64,000 nucleotides of DNA from Halomonas sp. SSL-5 (GCF_030708455.1 NZ_JAUYWF010000002.1:62001-126000); one strand, 5' to 3'; numbered from the stretch's first letter, positions 17,446-25,369 are shown. The notes: a model not told the origin generated them from the sequence alone. Program-made: numbers and translations.

Positions 17446-17760
17446 TCAGGCCCGCTTTGGGTAAACGTGATAACGGTCAGTACCAGTCTTCTCGATTACC
17501 ACCCGATCGCCTGCAGCCAAATTGTGGACCTCGAAAAACTCGCCCACCCAAGCCCGACGACGAAAAATTTTCTTATCGCCTGCAATGTCAGTTCGCACTG
17601 AGGACGCGATGCCGCTATGAACTTCGAGAAATCGCGGAGCCAAACTAGAATCGTTGCTGCCTCCGATAGAATCGGATGGGAAGAACTCGATTACCGACGA
17701 GAGATAAAGATGATTGTTTTTGATATTGCCCTGAGTAAGCTCAATTTCGACAAACTCCAT
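17446..17760 (-). CDS. Hypothetical cassette protein, 104 residues
   Basis: A 104-residue soluble protein that looks like one compact, mostly beta domain: MEFVEIELTQGNI, NHLYLSSVIEFFPSDSIGG, TDIAGDKKIFRRR, WVGEFFEVHNLAAGDRVVIEK, DRYHVYP. The pattern, especially the FFEVHNLAAGDRVVIEK hairpin, is reminiscent of pseudobarrel DNA-binding domains (B3/EcoRII-N or AbrB-like), and I have the impression that similar small proteins occur in accessory DNA, but I cannot name the family. AAGGAAA precedes the ATG at 17760, 18 bases after the recombination core. Lower GC than the chromosome. Confidence 0.65.
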   Translation of the reverse strand: MEFVEIELTQGNIKNNHLYLSSVIEFFPSDSIGGSNDSSLAPRFLEVHSGIASSVRTDIAGDKKIFRRRAWVGEFFEVHNLAAGDRVVIEKTGTDRYHVYPKRA

Positions 17761-17777
17761 TTTATGTTTCCTTTTAC

Positions 17778-17861
17778 ATTTAACTCTTGCAGCATGCGCG
17801 CCCACGAAATGGAGCCGAAGACGCAATGTAGTGGGTGTCGCCGTGCCTGCAATTGTTAGGA
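17778..17861 (-). repeat. attC-like site A (best preserved)
   Basis: An 84-base site on the minus strand. Its left end is TCCTAACAATTGCAG and its right end CTGCAAGAGTTAAAT. The right core GTTAAAT matches GTTRRRY exactly, TTGCAG pairs with CTGCAA at the arm bases, and CACCCAC pairs partly with GTGGG further in. The TAA stop of the upstream cassette gene lies inside the left box, a common feature of cassettes. Confidence 0.78.
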
Positions 17862-18557
17862 TTTTTCCCCATTCAAGTCCTCAATCTTGTCGTGTAGCTC
17901 TTCTATTCTTACTGGCAGTACGAAAAAGTATTCGATCAATTCCTCTGCCAAATCCAGCATCAATTGAGAGACCTCCTGTGTCGGCTCGGCTTCCAAATCG
18001 AAATGCGCACCCAAGTTCCCTCCCTTACGGATAGCATCTGCAATTTTCAGTACCGGTTCCGAAAGATCCTTTGTTTCGGGAAGCTTTTCTACTTGCTTGG
18101 CTAGCGGAAGAGACTGGTACTCTGGTGGAAGTAATGATTTGGTTACACCCTCCAGAAGCCTGCGAGTTAGTACAGCTGTTGCTCCCCATTCTTGGGCATT
18201 GAATACATTTACCGCTGAGACATAAGCTCGCTTAAGTGGGTCATCCAAGCCCTTCCCATCCAAAATTTCAGGAAGAGCCTCTCTTCCTGGTGGTTTAGCA
18301 TGTATGTAAAGCTGCTCGTCACTGCCAAGGGTTCCTGCTTCCCCTTTATGATTCAGCAAAAAAAACATCGTAGGTGTTTGGCATGCCGGACATCGAACTA
18401 CCGCTATTCTTGTATTCTGTGGCGCAGGACTCCATTTGGCTGTCGCGAATGAGACCAGACGCCCGCACTCTGGACACTGAGAGTCGATTGATGACGGCAG
18501 AAAAACGGAAGATTCCTTTTTCCATCTCGGGATCTGATCATTCGACAGTCGATACAT
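17856..18557 (-). CDS. Zinc-ribbon DUF4145-like protein in a cassette
   Basis: A 233-residue protein with an N-terminal zinc ribbon (CPECGRLVSF near residue 28 and CPACQTP near residue 56) and a C-terminal all-helical domain that resembles DUF4145: an RRLLEGV helix, then IRKGGNLGAHFD with the conserved asparagine and histidine, then a closing LAEELIEYFF helix. DUF4145 domains are distantly related to HEPN folds and often accompany restriction or phage-defence genes. A defence or regulatory role is therefore possible but unproven. The stop codon is embedded in attC site A. It is the first gene of the array. Confidence 0.75.
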   Translation of the reverse strand: MYRLSNDQIPRWKKESSVFLPSSIDSQCPECGRLVSFATAKWSPAPQNTRIAVVRCPACQTPTMFFLLNHKGEAGTLGSDEQLYIHAKPPGREALPEILDGKGLDDPLKRAYVSAVNVFNAQEWGATAVLTRRLLEGVTKSLLPPEYQSLPLAKQVEKLPETKDLSEPVLKIADAIRKGGNLGAHFDLEAEPTQEVSQLMLDLAEELIEYFFVLPVRIEELHDKIEDLNGEKS

Positions 18558-18568
18558 AGATAGTCATA

Positions 18569-18635
18569 GCTCCACGCTCTGCGGAAACTTTGGAGCGCAG
18601 CGGAAATTTTGTCTTACAGCAGCGCTTTGTTAATC
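18569..18635 (-). repeat. attC-like site upstream of the first cassette gene
   Basis: On the minus strand this 67-base stretch opens with GATTAACAAAGCGCTGC and closes with GCAGAGCGTGGAGC. The arms GCGCTGC and GCAGAGC pair with one mismatch. TTTGGAGCGCAGCGGAAAT on the plus strand aligns with the central motif of sites A-C. The right core is GTGGAGC, one base off GTTRRRY. It probably marks the proximal boundary of the first cassette. Confidence 0.55.
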
Positions 18636-18670
18636 GATTACTTACCGTCATCCCATGAATTCAAAAAGTC

Positions 18671-18715
18671 TGCCAACAAGGAAATCGGGGACAGCCCCCC
18701 CCCCAATTGTTAAGT
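18671..18715 (-). repeat. Degenerate attC-like remnant with C10 tract
   Basis: The minus strand reads ACTTAACAATTG (exact RYYYAAC, then the same AATTG as site A), a run of ten G, CTGTCCCC, and CTTGTTGGCA. AACAA/TTGTT and GGGG/CCCC can pair. It may be the remains of another recombination site. The homopolymer of ten bases at 18695-18704 could vary in length. Confidence 0.35.
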
Positions 18716-18723
18716 CACGCTAC

Positions 18724-18878
18724 CGCCCCTACCCGGCAAGCCATGATGGCTCCCTGCCATCCCTGCGGTAGTCCCTGCGCTGCGTGTAGTGGCATTTCGC
18801 CTGGTCGTCTAAGCGACCTTAACCAATCAGCGTATGTGACGAAGCCGATGGATGCCACACCCGATTGGTCGCAGTGGT
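18724..18878. other. Gene-free spacer
   Basis: With its flanks (18558-18973) this is the only stretch over 300 bases without a gene. Apart from the recombination-site remnants on its left and the terminator on its right it holds one small dyad, GGTCG/CGACC at 18802-18817, and a wider CCAATC/GATTGG pair. Short open frames on both strands show no family resemblance. I see no gene here. Confidence 0.5.
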
Positions 18879-18920
18879 GGCAAGGCCCCCGAGCCAGATG
18901 AGTGACTCGGGGGCCTTGCC
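18879..18920. terminator. Strong 15-bp hairpin terminator
   Basis: GGCAAGGCCCCCGAG (18879-18893) pairs perfectly with CTCGGGGGCCTTGCC (18906-18920) around a 12-base loop. It lies beyond the stop of the minus-strand VOC gene. No U-tract is obvious on the minus side. It shares stem and loop bases with the hairpins at 16045 and 20300. Confidence 0.65.
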
Positions 18921-18973
18921 TGGGGGGGCAACGCTCAGCGGCGGTGCACAGCGCGATCTGCGGCATGCTGTTG

Positions 18974-19474
18974 TCAGGTCGAGGGCTTCTCACCACGAAC
19001 CGCCGCTTCGATTGCGGCGATGTCGATTTTCCTCATCGTCATCATGGCATCGAACGCCCGCTTGGCGGCGGCGCGATCGGGGCTGGTGTAGGCCCTGGTC
19101 AACGCGATGGGGGTAATCTGCCAGGAGATGCCCCACTTGTCCTTGCACCAGCCGCAGTCGCTCTCCTGGCCGCCGTTGCCGACGATCGCCTTCCAGTAAC
19201 GATCGGTCTCGGCCTGGTCCTCGGTGGCCACCTGAAACGAGAACGCCTCGTTGTGCTGGATGCCTGGCCCACCGTTAAGCCCCAGGCAGGGAATGCCCAT
19301 CACGGTGAACTCGACGGTCAGGACATCGCCCTGCTTGCCCGCGGGGTAGTCTCCCGGTGCGGGATGGACCGCGCCGACGGAGGAATCGGGAAAGGTCCTG
19401 GCGTAGAACCTCGCCGCCTCCTCGGCATCGCGCTCGTACCACAAGCAAATCGTGTTCTTGGCAATCGTCGTCAT
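18974..19474 (-). CDS. VOC-family protein, PhnB/YjdN type
   Basis: A 166-residue protein of the vicinal-oxygen-chelate fold, in the subgroup often labelled 3-demethylubiquinone-9 3-methyltransferase domain. IAKNTICLWYERDAEEAARFY at the N-terminus, GGPGIQHNEAFSF in the middle and CGWCKDKWGISWQI near residue 120 are family-typical. These proteins may act as small lyases or dioxygenase-like enzymes; the old methyltransferase name is misleading. The ATG at 19474 follows GGAGG with a seven-base spacing, better than an upstream ATG at 19489. Confidence 0.82.
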   Translation of the reverse strand: MTTIAKNTICLWYERDAEEAARFYARTFPDSSVGAVHPAPGDYPAGKQGDVLTVEFTVMGIPCLGLNGGPGIQHNEAFSFQVATEDQAETDRYWKAIVGNGGQESDCGWCKDKWGISWQITPIALTRAYTSPDRAAAKRAFDAMMTMRKIDIAAIEAAVRGEKPST

Positions 19475-19540
19475 AGGCGCCTCCATCATGGTTCCAGGCT
19501 TTCAATGGTGGCCGATCCGACGGGGCTTCGCCGGCATGCG

Positions 19541-20242
19541 CTATGACGCCGGGGTCGCAAGCGCCTCCTCAACCGCCTGTTCGGCGTGGATGGCGGTGGT
19601 GTCGAAGAGGAGAACGTCCGTGTCGTCGGCCTCGATCAGCAGCCCAATCTCCGTGCAGCCGAGGATGACGCCCTGGGCGCCCTGCCCGGCCAGCGAGGCC
19701 ACGATCTCAAGATAATCAGCTTTCGAATCCGCGCGGATCTCGCCACGGCAGAGCTCTTCGTAGATGACACGGTGGACTGTCTCGCGCTGGGCGGCATCGG
19801 GAGTCAGCACCTGGATGCCCTGCGCCTCCAGGCGCTCGCGGTAGAAGGCCTGCTCCATGGTGAAGCGGGTGCCGAGCAGCCCCACCCGGTCCACGCCCTG
19901 CCGGTGCAACTCGTTGGCCGTGGCATCGGCGATGTGCAGCAGGGGGATATCCACGGCCTGCTCGAGCTGCGGGGCGACCTTGTGCATGGTGTTGGTGCAC
20001 AGCAACAGGAAGTCGGCGCCGGCCGCCGCCAGGGAGCGGGCCGCCGCACCGAGGATCTGCGCCGTCGCGGCCCAGTCGCCGCGGTGCTGCAGCGCCTCGA
20101 TCTCGGCGAAGTCCACGCTGTAGAGCACCAGCCGGGCGGAGTGCAGCCCGCCCAGCCGCGCCTTCACCCCCTGGTTGATGAGGCGGTAGTAGGTCTGGGT
20201 CGATTCCCAGCTCATGCCGCCGATCAGCCCTATGGTCTTCAT
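19541..20242 (-). CDS. Aspartate/glutamate racemase family protein
   Basis: A 233-residue cofactor-independent racemase. The N-terminus is IGLIGGMSWESTQTYY, and both catalytic cysteines are present, in LLLCTNTMHKV and VILGCTEIGLLI. The pattern matches YgeA/RacD-like amino acid racemases, which act on aspartate, glutamate or other D/L amino acids. The start follows a GAGGAGGG purine run. A longer open frame reaching 20518 crosses the terminator at 20300 and is rejected. Confidence 0.85.
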   Translation of the reverse strand: MKTIGLIGGMSWESTQTYYRLINQGVKARLGGLHSARLVLYSVDFAEIEALQHRGDWAATAQILGAAARSLAAAGADFLLLCTNTMHKVAPQLEQAVDIPLLHIADATANELHRQGVDRVGLLGTRFTMEQAFYRERLEAQGIQVLTPDAAQRETVHRVIYEELCRGEIRADSKADYLEIVASLAGQGAQGVILGCTEIGLLIEADDTDVLLFDTTAIHAEQAVEEALATPAS

Positions 20243-20299
20243 CGTCTGCCCTCCTCTGCCCGGAACCCAGAGCGTCATCCAGGACAGGCCCCCAACGCA

Positions 20300-20332
20300 A
20301 GGCCCCCGAGCCGTTGAGTGACTCGGGGGCCT
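20300..20332 (-). terminator. Hairpin after the TehB-like gene
   Basis: AGGCCCCCGAG (20300-20310) pairs perfectly over 11 bases with CTCGGGGGCCT (20322-20332). It starts seven bases past the stop codon of the minus-strand methyltransferase gene. It is a near copy of the hairpin at 18879. Confidence 0.65.
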
Positions 20333-20339
20333 GGTGGAG

Positions 20340-20906
20340 CTACTCGGGCTTTCGCGCCAGCAGGGTGGCGAACTGCAACCGCGCGCCATTGTGCATGGTG
20401 CCCACGTCCTCGTTGTACTTGACCAGCTCCCACCCCGCGTAGGCCTCGCGCAGCTGCCCCTCGCCGATGGTGAAGGGGAAGCCCACCGGGCAGGGGTAGG
20501 CCTGCGTATCCATGGCACAGACGATGGTGTTGTATCCCCCGGGCAGGGTGTGCGCCTTCATGTCGGCGATCACCGCTTCGACACGCGCCGGGTCGAGGAA
20601 CATCAGGGTGACGGTGCAGACGATCAGGCCGTAGTCCCTGTCCAGGGCAGCACGATTGAGGTCGTAGACTTGGGCATCGATATTCTCGATCCGCTCTCGG
20701 CTGACGATCTGCTGCAGCATGTCGATGGCGCCGGGGTTGTGGTCCACCGCGGTCACGTCGAAGCCAAGCTGGCTCAGGTAGAGGGCGTTGCGCCCGTTGG
20801 AGCAGCCCATGTCCAGGGCGCGGCACGGCGCCACCTGCTGGCATGTCTCGACCACTTCACTATGCGCGGGATTCAGGCCATAGCGGCTGTTCGGATCTGA
20901 CGACAT
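20340..20906 (-). CDS. tehB: TehB-family SAM-dependent methyltransferase
   Basis: A 188-residue methyltransferase. The SAM-binding motif I is LDMGCSNGRNALYLSQLGFDV near residues 31-51, followed by VDHNPGAIDML; the GLIVCTVTLMFLDP and TIGEGQLREAY segments are typical of TehB. TehB methylates tellurite and confers tellurite resistance in E. coli, though many relatives have other or unknown substrates. No tehA gene is near. Start supported by a GGGGAAG tract upstream. Confidence 0.82.
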   Translation of the reverse strand: MSSDPNSRYGLNPAHSEVVETCQQVAPCRALDMGCSNGRNALYLSQLGFDVTAVDHNPGAIDMLQQIVSRERIENIDAQVYDLNRAALDRDYGLIVCTVTLMFLDPARVEAVIADMKAHTLPGGYNTIVCAMDTQAYPCPVGFPFTIGEGQLREAYAGWELVKYNEDVGTMHNGARLQFATLLARKPE

Positions 20907-21011
20907 CGGATCTTCCCCTGCCTTTCAATAAAGAGCATTGATTTTACTCTTTTAAGGGCGCAGCGAAACAGCAACCGACAACACGGTGAAGGCTCGGGTT
21001 AGCGGCTCGCG

Positions 21012-21695
21012 CTAGAACCTGGGGTTGATACTCAGCGACAGCATCGCCGAGAGCTGGCAGAGCGGCCTGCCGGAAGCCTGCTGCAGCGCGTTGAAAGCGT
21101 TCTGCACCTGCTGTTTGTCGCGCTGGCTGGTGGGGGCCTGGTCGACGATGCCGGCGGCGACCAGCCGGGCCACCACGTCGCTGGTGAGCAGGAAGGTGTC
21201 CTTGCCCACCAGGCGCAGGAAGCCGGCGGCGGAGCGCCCGCCCAGGCGCTCGCCTCGCCTGGCCAGCAGTCGCCACAGGCCAACGATGTCGCTGCTCGGC
21301 CAGTCGGCAATGAACTCGCCGAAGCTGCCGCCCTGCTCCTGGCGGATATCCAGGATGAACTGGGCGTTGCGGGGGATGGTCTGCAGCTTGATGCGATGGC
21401 GGATGAGGCGCGCATCCTGCATGAAGCCCTCCAGTTGCTCCGGGGTGAGCAGCACCAGGGTCTCGGGCGCGAAGCCCCAGAAGGCCGCCTCGAAGGCGGG
21501 CCAGCGGGCATCGACCACCGCGTGATTCATGCCGGCGCGGAACACCCGCCGGCTCATGGCGGAGAGGTAGCGGTCATCCCCGAGTTGCTTCAACTCGTCG
21601 GGCGTCAGCGCCCGGGGCAGGAAGGCCTCCATGGCGGCGTCGGAGTCGAAACGCTGACGCACCGTGTCGTGGAGCCATCGGTAATCCAGTGTCAT
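21012..21695 (-). CDS. DNA-3-methyladenine glycosylase I family protein
   Basis: A 227-residue protein that resembles the Tag-like (PF03352) glycosylases, which remove 3-methyladenine from DNA. The segment YLSAMSRRVFRAGMNHAVVDARWPAFEAAF corresponds to the FWQVFLAGLNWxxVxxKRxxFxxAF region of Tag, and GFAPETLVLLT to the following turn. It is longer than E. coli Tag and lacks the zinc-snap cysteines at the termini, so it belongs to a divergent branch and its activity is inferred. Its first codons overlap the end of the ABC exporter gene (ATGA). Confidence 0.65.
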   Translation of the reverse strand: MTLDYRWLHDTVRQRFDSDAAMEAFLPRALTPDELKQLGDDRYLSAMSRRVFRAGMNHAVVDARWPAFEAAFWGFAPETLVLLTPEQLEGFMQDARLIRHRIKLQTIPRNAQFILDIRQEQGGSFGEFIADWPSSDIVGLWRLLARRGERLGGRSAAGFLRLVGKDTFLLTSDVVARLVAAGIVDQAPTSQRDKQQVQNAFNALQQASGRPLCQLSAMLSLSINPRF

Positions 21696-23596
21696 GCCTG
21701 CCTCGCTCTGGCTGGGCCATCATCGTCCTCGACCTCCACCCCGATGAAGCCACCGGACTGGCGGCGCCACAGGGCGGCGTAGAGGCCATCTCGCGCCAGC
21801 AGCTCGCGGTGGCTGCCGCTCTCCACGATACGCCCCTCGTCGATCACTACCAGGCGGTCGAGCATGGCGATGGTGGAGAGACGGTGGGCTATGGCGATCA
21901 CCGTCTTGCCCTCCATCAGGGTGTAGAGCTGCTCCTGGATCGCCGCTTCCACCTCGGAATCAAGCGCCGAGGTGGCCTCGTCCAGCACCAGGATGGGGGC
22001 GTTCTTGAGCAGCACACGGGCGATGGCGATGCGCTGGCGCTGCCCGCCGGAGAGCTTCACGCCGCGCTCGCCCACGTGGGCATCCAGGCCGCGGCGCCCC
22101 TGCAGGTCCACCAGGTCGTCGATGAAGGTGTCGGCATGGGCGCGGCGCACCGCCTCCCGGATCTGCTCCTCGCTGGCCTCGGGGCTACCGTAGCGGATGT
22201 TGTCGCGCACCGAGCGGTGCAGCAGCGAGGTGTCCTGGGTGACCATGCCGATGCTGCGCCTCAGCGACTCTTGGGTCACCCCGGCGATGTCCTGGCCGTC
22301 GATCAGGATGCGCCCGCCCTCCAGGTCGTAGAAGCGCAGCAGCAGGTTGGCCAGCGTCGACTTGCCGGCGCCGGAGCGGCCGATCAGCCCCACCTTCTCG
22401 CCCGGGGCGATGGTGAGATCCAGTCCGTCGAAGACGCGCTTGCCCTCCCCGTCCGGCCGCTCGTAGCCGAAGCGCAGCGCCGCGAAGCGGATCTCGCCGC
22501 GGGGCACCGCGAGCTCGCCGGCGTCGGGGGCGTCGCGCACCGCCGGTTCCCGGGCGATGGTGTTGATGCCGTCCTGCACCGTGCCGATGTTCTCGAACAG
22601 GCTCGCCACCTCCCACAGGATCCAGTTGGACATGAAGCGGATACGCATCACGAGTGCTATGGCCACGGCGATGACGCCGAGCGACACCGCCTCCAGGTAC
22701 CAGGCGCCGATGGCCATGGCGCCTACGCCGGCCAGCAGCAGCGAGTTGAGCAGGGTCAGGCTGACGGTGAGGCCGGTGGCCAGGCGCATCTGGCGGTGCA
22801 CCGTGGTCATGAAGCCTTGCATGGCGTCACGGGCATAGGCCTCCTCCCGGCGGGTATCGGCGAACAGCTTGATGGTCTGAATGTTGCTGTAACTGTCGAC
22901 GATGCGCCCGGTCATCACCGCCCGGGCGTCGGCCTGCTCCATGGAGACCCGGCGCAGGCGCGGCACGAAGACCCGCATGATGACGAGATAGCCGGCGAGC
23001 CACAGCACCAACGGCAGCATCAGCCAGGGCTCGGCGTTGCCCATCAGCAGCATGGCGCCGGTAAAGTAGACGATGACGTAGACCATCAGGTCCATCAGCT
23101 TCATCACCGTCTCGCGGATCGCCAGCGCCGTCTGCATCACCTTCTGGGAGACCCGCCCGGCGAACTCGTCCTGGTAGAAGGCCAGGCTCTGGCCGAGCAT
23201 ATGGCGGTGCGCCAGCCAGCGGCCGATCATCGGGTAGTTGCCGAAGATGCTCTGGTGGGTCACCAGGGCCTGGAGCAGGGTGATCAGCGGCAGGCCGATC
23301 ACCACCAGCGCCGCCATGCCGGCCAGGCGCCAGCCATACTCGGCCAGGAAGCCCTCACGCTCGGCGTCGGCCAACCAGTCCACCAACTCGCCCATGTAGC
23401 CGAAGAAAACCACTTCCGCCGCCGAGACTAGGGCGGTGAGCAGCGACATGACGATCAGCAGCGGCAGCACCGGCCGCGAAAAGTGCAGGATGAAGGCGAA
23501 GAGACCCCGCGGCGGCGTGCCGCGCCGGTCCGCCGGGTAGGGCTCCACCAGGGTCTCGAAGCGGCGAAAGAGGGCGAGCATGGCGTCGCGGAGCAT
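21692..23596 (-). CDS. ABC exporter, fused membrane and ATPase domains
   Basis: A 634-residue half-transporter: an N-terminal six-helix export domain (about residues 25-350), then an ATPase domain with Walker A GRSGAGKS, signature LSGGQRQ and Walker B ILVLDEATSALD, and the H-loop AIAHRLSTI. It will act as a homodimer in the inner membrane or with a partner not seen here. The family (MsbA/MdlB-like) exports lipids, peptides or drugs. It is coupled to the downstream glycosylase gene through a four-base overlap. Confidence 0.9.
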   Translation of the reverse strand: MLRDAMLALFRRFETLVEPYPADRRGTPPRGLFAFILHFSRPVLPLLIVMSLLTALVSAAEVVFFGYMGELVDWLADAEREGFLAEYGWRLAGMAALVVIGLPLITLLQALVTHQSIFGNYPMIGRWLAHRHMLGQSLAFYQDEFAGRVSQKVMQTALAIRETVMKLMDLMVYVIVYFTGAMLLMGNAEPWLMLPLVLWLAGYLVIMRVFVPRLRRVSMEQADARAVMTGRIVDSYSNIQTIKLFADTRREEAYARDAMQGFMTTVHRQMRLATGLTVSLTLLNSLLLAGVGAMAIGAWYLEAVSLGVIAVAIALVMRIRFMSNWILWEVASLFENIGTVQDGINTIAREPAVRDAPDAGELAVPRGEIRFAALRFGYERPDGEGKRVFDGLDLTIAPGEKVGLIGRSGAGKSTLANLLLRFYDLEGGRILIDGQDIAGVTQESLRRSIGMVTQDTSLLHRSVRDNIRYGSPEASEEQIREAVRRAHADTFIDDLVDLQGRRGLDAHVGERGVKLSGGQRQRIAIARVLLKNAPILVLDEATSALDSEVEAAIQEQLYTLMEGKTVIAIAHRLSTIAMLDRLVVIDEGRIVESGSHRELLARDGLYAALWRRQSGGFIGVEVEDDDGPARARQA

Positions 23597-23749
23597 GGCG
23601 GCAGTCCGTTGGCGTGGGTGGCATCAGGCTCGGGGGGCTTGCCGGCGCGTGGCAGGGACTGATGAACCCGTCGGCGCCTGCAGCGGTTCGGTTTCCATGG
23701 TAGCGTGAACGCGACTCATCGGCCTTATCCCGACGCAACGGAGGCGCCT

Positions 23750-25369
23750 GTGCTGACCTGGCTGCAACGTCGACTCGGACTGCAGACCATCCCGGGGGTC
23801 TTCTTCACCTCGGCTGGCATCGCGGCGCTGTTCGTCGGGATATCCATTCCCTTTGACGAAGCCGTTGCCAGCAGTTTCGGCCTGCTGACCGGCTGGGTCG
23901 CCGCCAACCTGGGCTGGTTCTACATTCTCGTGGTCAGCGCACTGCTGATCTTCCTGCTCGGCCTGGCCGTCAGCCGCTATGGCAATATCCGGCTGGGCGC
24001 CGACGACAGCCGTCCCGACTACTCCAACCTGACCTGGTTCACCATGCTGTTCGCCGCCGGCATCGGGACCATCCTGATGTTCTGGGGCGTGGCGGAACCG
24101 ATTTCCCACTTCGCCCGTCCACCCTTCGATGGCGTCACGCCACGCTCGGAGCAGGCAGCCAGCGATGCCATGACCCTCGCGCTCTACCACTTCGGCCTGC
24201 ACACCTGGACCATCTTTGCCCTGCCGGGCCTGGCGATCGGCTACTTTGCCTACCGCCACAACCTCCCCATGCGCATCAGCAGCCTGTTCTACCCCATTCT
24301 GGGCGAGCGGGCCTTCGGGCCCTGGGGCTGGACCATCGATGTGATCGCGGTGCTGGGCACCCTGTTCGGGGTCGCCACTTCGCTGGGGCTCGGCACGCTG
24401 CAGCTGAACAGCGGCCTGAACTATCTGGTCGGTGCGCCCTCCAGCCCTCTGGTCCAGGTCGGCCTCATCGCCGTCATCACCGGCATCGCCGCGACCTCCG
24501 TCGCACTCGGGCTGGACAAGGGCGTTCGCCGCCTCTCCCAGGTCAATATCCTGCTGGCCGTGGTACTGCTGGCCTTCGTTCTTCTCGCTGGCCCCAGCGT
24601 GTTCATCGCCGAGGGCATGGTACAGAGCGTGGGCGACTACCTCAGTGCCCTGCCCTGGCTGGCCTTCTGGACCGAGACCTACAAGGAGACCGACTGGCAG
24701 CGGCAGTGGACCCTGTTCTATTGGGCCTGGACCATCTCCTGGGCGCCCTACGTCGGCATCTTCATTGCCCGCATTTCACGGGGACGCACCATTCGCGAGT
24801 TCGTGGCCGGCGTGCTGTTTGCCCCCACGGCCTTCACGCTGGTCTGGTTCGGCATCTTCGGTCTCTCGGCCATCCAGGCGGAGATGAGCGGTCAGCTGAC
24901 GCTCGCCGGCCAGGTGCAGCAGGATCCCTCGGTGGCCATCTTCGCCTTCCTGGAGGGGCTACCGCTGACCAGCGTGGTATCGGCCTTGAGCGTGGCCATC
25001 ATCGTGATCTTCTTTACCACCTCGTCGGATTCCGCCTCGCTGGTGATCGATATGCTGACCCGGCGCGATGACCAGCCTTCGCTGGTTCGCCAGCGCATCT
25101 TCTGGGCCGTCGCCCAGGGGGTGATTGCCGCGACGCTGCTGCTGGCCGGCGGCCTGGACGCCCTGCAGAACGTGATCACTGCGCTGGGCCTGCCCTTCTG
25201 CACTCTGCTGGTGTTCATGGCGATCGCGCTATTCAGGGCGCTGCGAGCGGACTATCGCGGCTTCGGCGTCGATGCGCTGGTCCAGGGGAGAGTATTTCCC
25301 GAGGTCGAGGCCACTACCTCGGCGAAACAGGAGATCACTGATGTACCAGAAACTAATACTCGCCATTGA
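23750..25369 (+). CDS. BCCT-family transporter
   Basis: A 539-residue, 12-helix secondary transporter of the betaine-carnitine-choline family, coupled to sodium or protons. FAAGIGTILMFWGVAEP is the glycine-rich helix motif, and TLFYWAWTISWAPYVGIF with ARISRGRTIREF is the family signature carrying the aromatic betaine-cage tryptophans. A GTG start at 23750 follows GGAGG with a five-base gap; a GTG at 23705 would add 15 hydrophilic residues with no ribosome-binding site. The 3' end overlaps a universal stress protein gene by 29 bases. Likely substrate: glycine betaine, choline or a related compatible solute. Confidence 0.9.
   Translation: MLTWLQRRLGLQTIPGVFFTSAGIAALFVGISIPFDEAVASSFGLLTGWVAANLGWFYILVVSALLIFLLGLAVSRYGNIRLGADDSRPDYSNLTWFTMLFAAGIGTILMFWGVAEPISHFARPPFDGVTPRSEQAASDAMTLALYHFGLHTWTIFALPGLAIGYFAYRHNLPMRISSLFYPILGERAFGPWGWTIDVIAVLGTLFGVATSLGLGTLQLNSGLNYLVGAPSSPLVQVGLIAVITGIAATSVALGLDKGVRRLSQVNILLAVVLLAFVLLAGPSVFIAEGMVQSVGDYLSALPWLAFWTETYKETDWQRQWTLFYWAWTISWAPYVGIFIARISRGRTIREFVAGVLFAPTAFTLVWFGIFGLSAIQAEMSGQLTLAGQVQQDPSVAIFAFLEGLPLTSVVSALSVAIIVIFFTTSSDSASLVIDMLTRRDDQPSLVRQRIFWAVAQGVIAATLLLAGGLDALQNVITALGLPFCTLLVFMAIALFRALRADYRGFGVDALVQGRVFPEVEATTSAKQEITDVPETNTRH

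Larger units (their letters stand above)
16090..18715 (-). mobile_element. Integron-type gene cassette cluster without integrase
   Basis: Four short frames, all on the minus strand, are separated by imperfect palindromes of 67-91 bases with attC features. The sites between frames share a central AxGGAGxCGxAGxCGCxATG-like motif, and their right ends match GTTRRRY or nearly so (GTTAAAT, GTTCAAT, GTTGGGA, GTTAAAC). The best site begins TCCTAACAATTG, close to class 1 cassette ends. Composition is clearly AT-richer than both flanks. No tyrosine recombinase of the IntI type occurs in the window, so this fits a CALIN (cluster of attC sites lacking integrase). Confidence 0.75.

Noticed and set aside
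20243..20518. Longer N-terminus of the racemase gene
   Set aside because: It would run through the terminator hairpin and into the 3' end of the TehB-like gene; the racemase motif starts at the internal ATG.
23705..23749. Upstream GTG as start of the first BCCT gene
   Set aside because: No ribosome-binding site precedes it, while GGAGG is well placed for the GTG at 23750.
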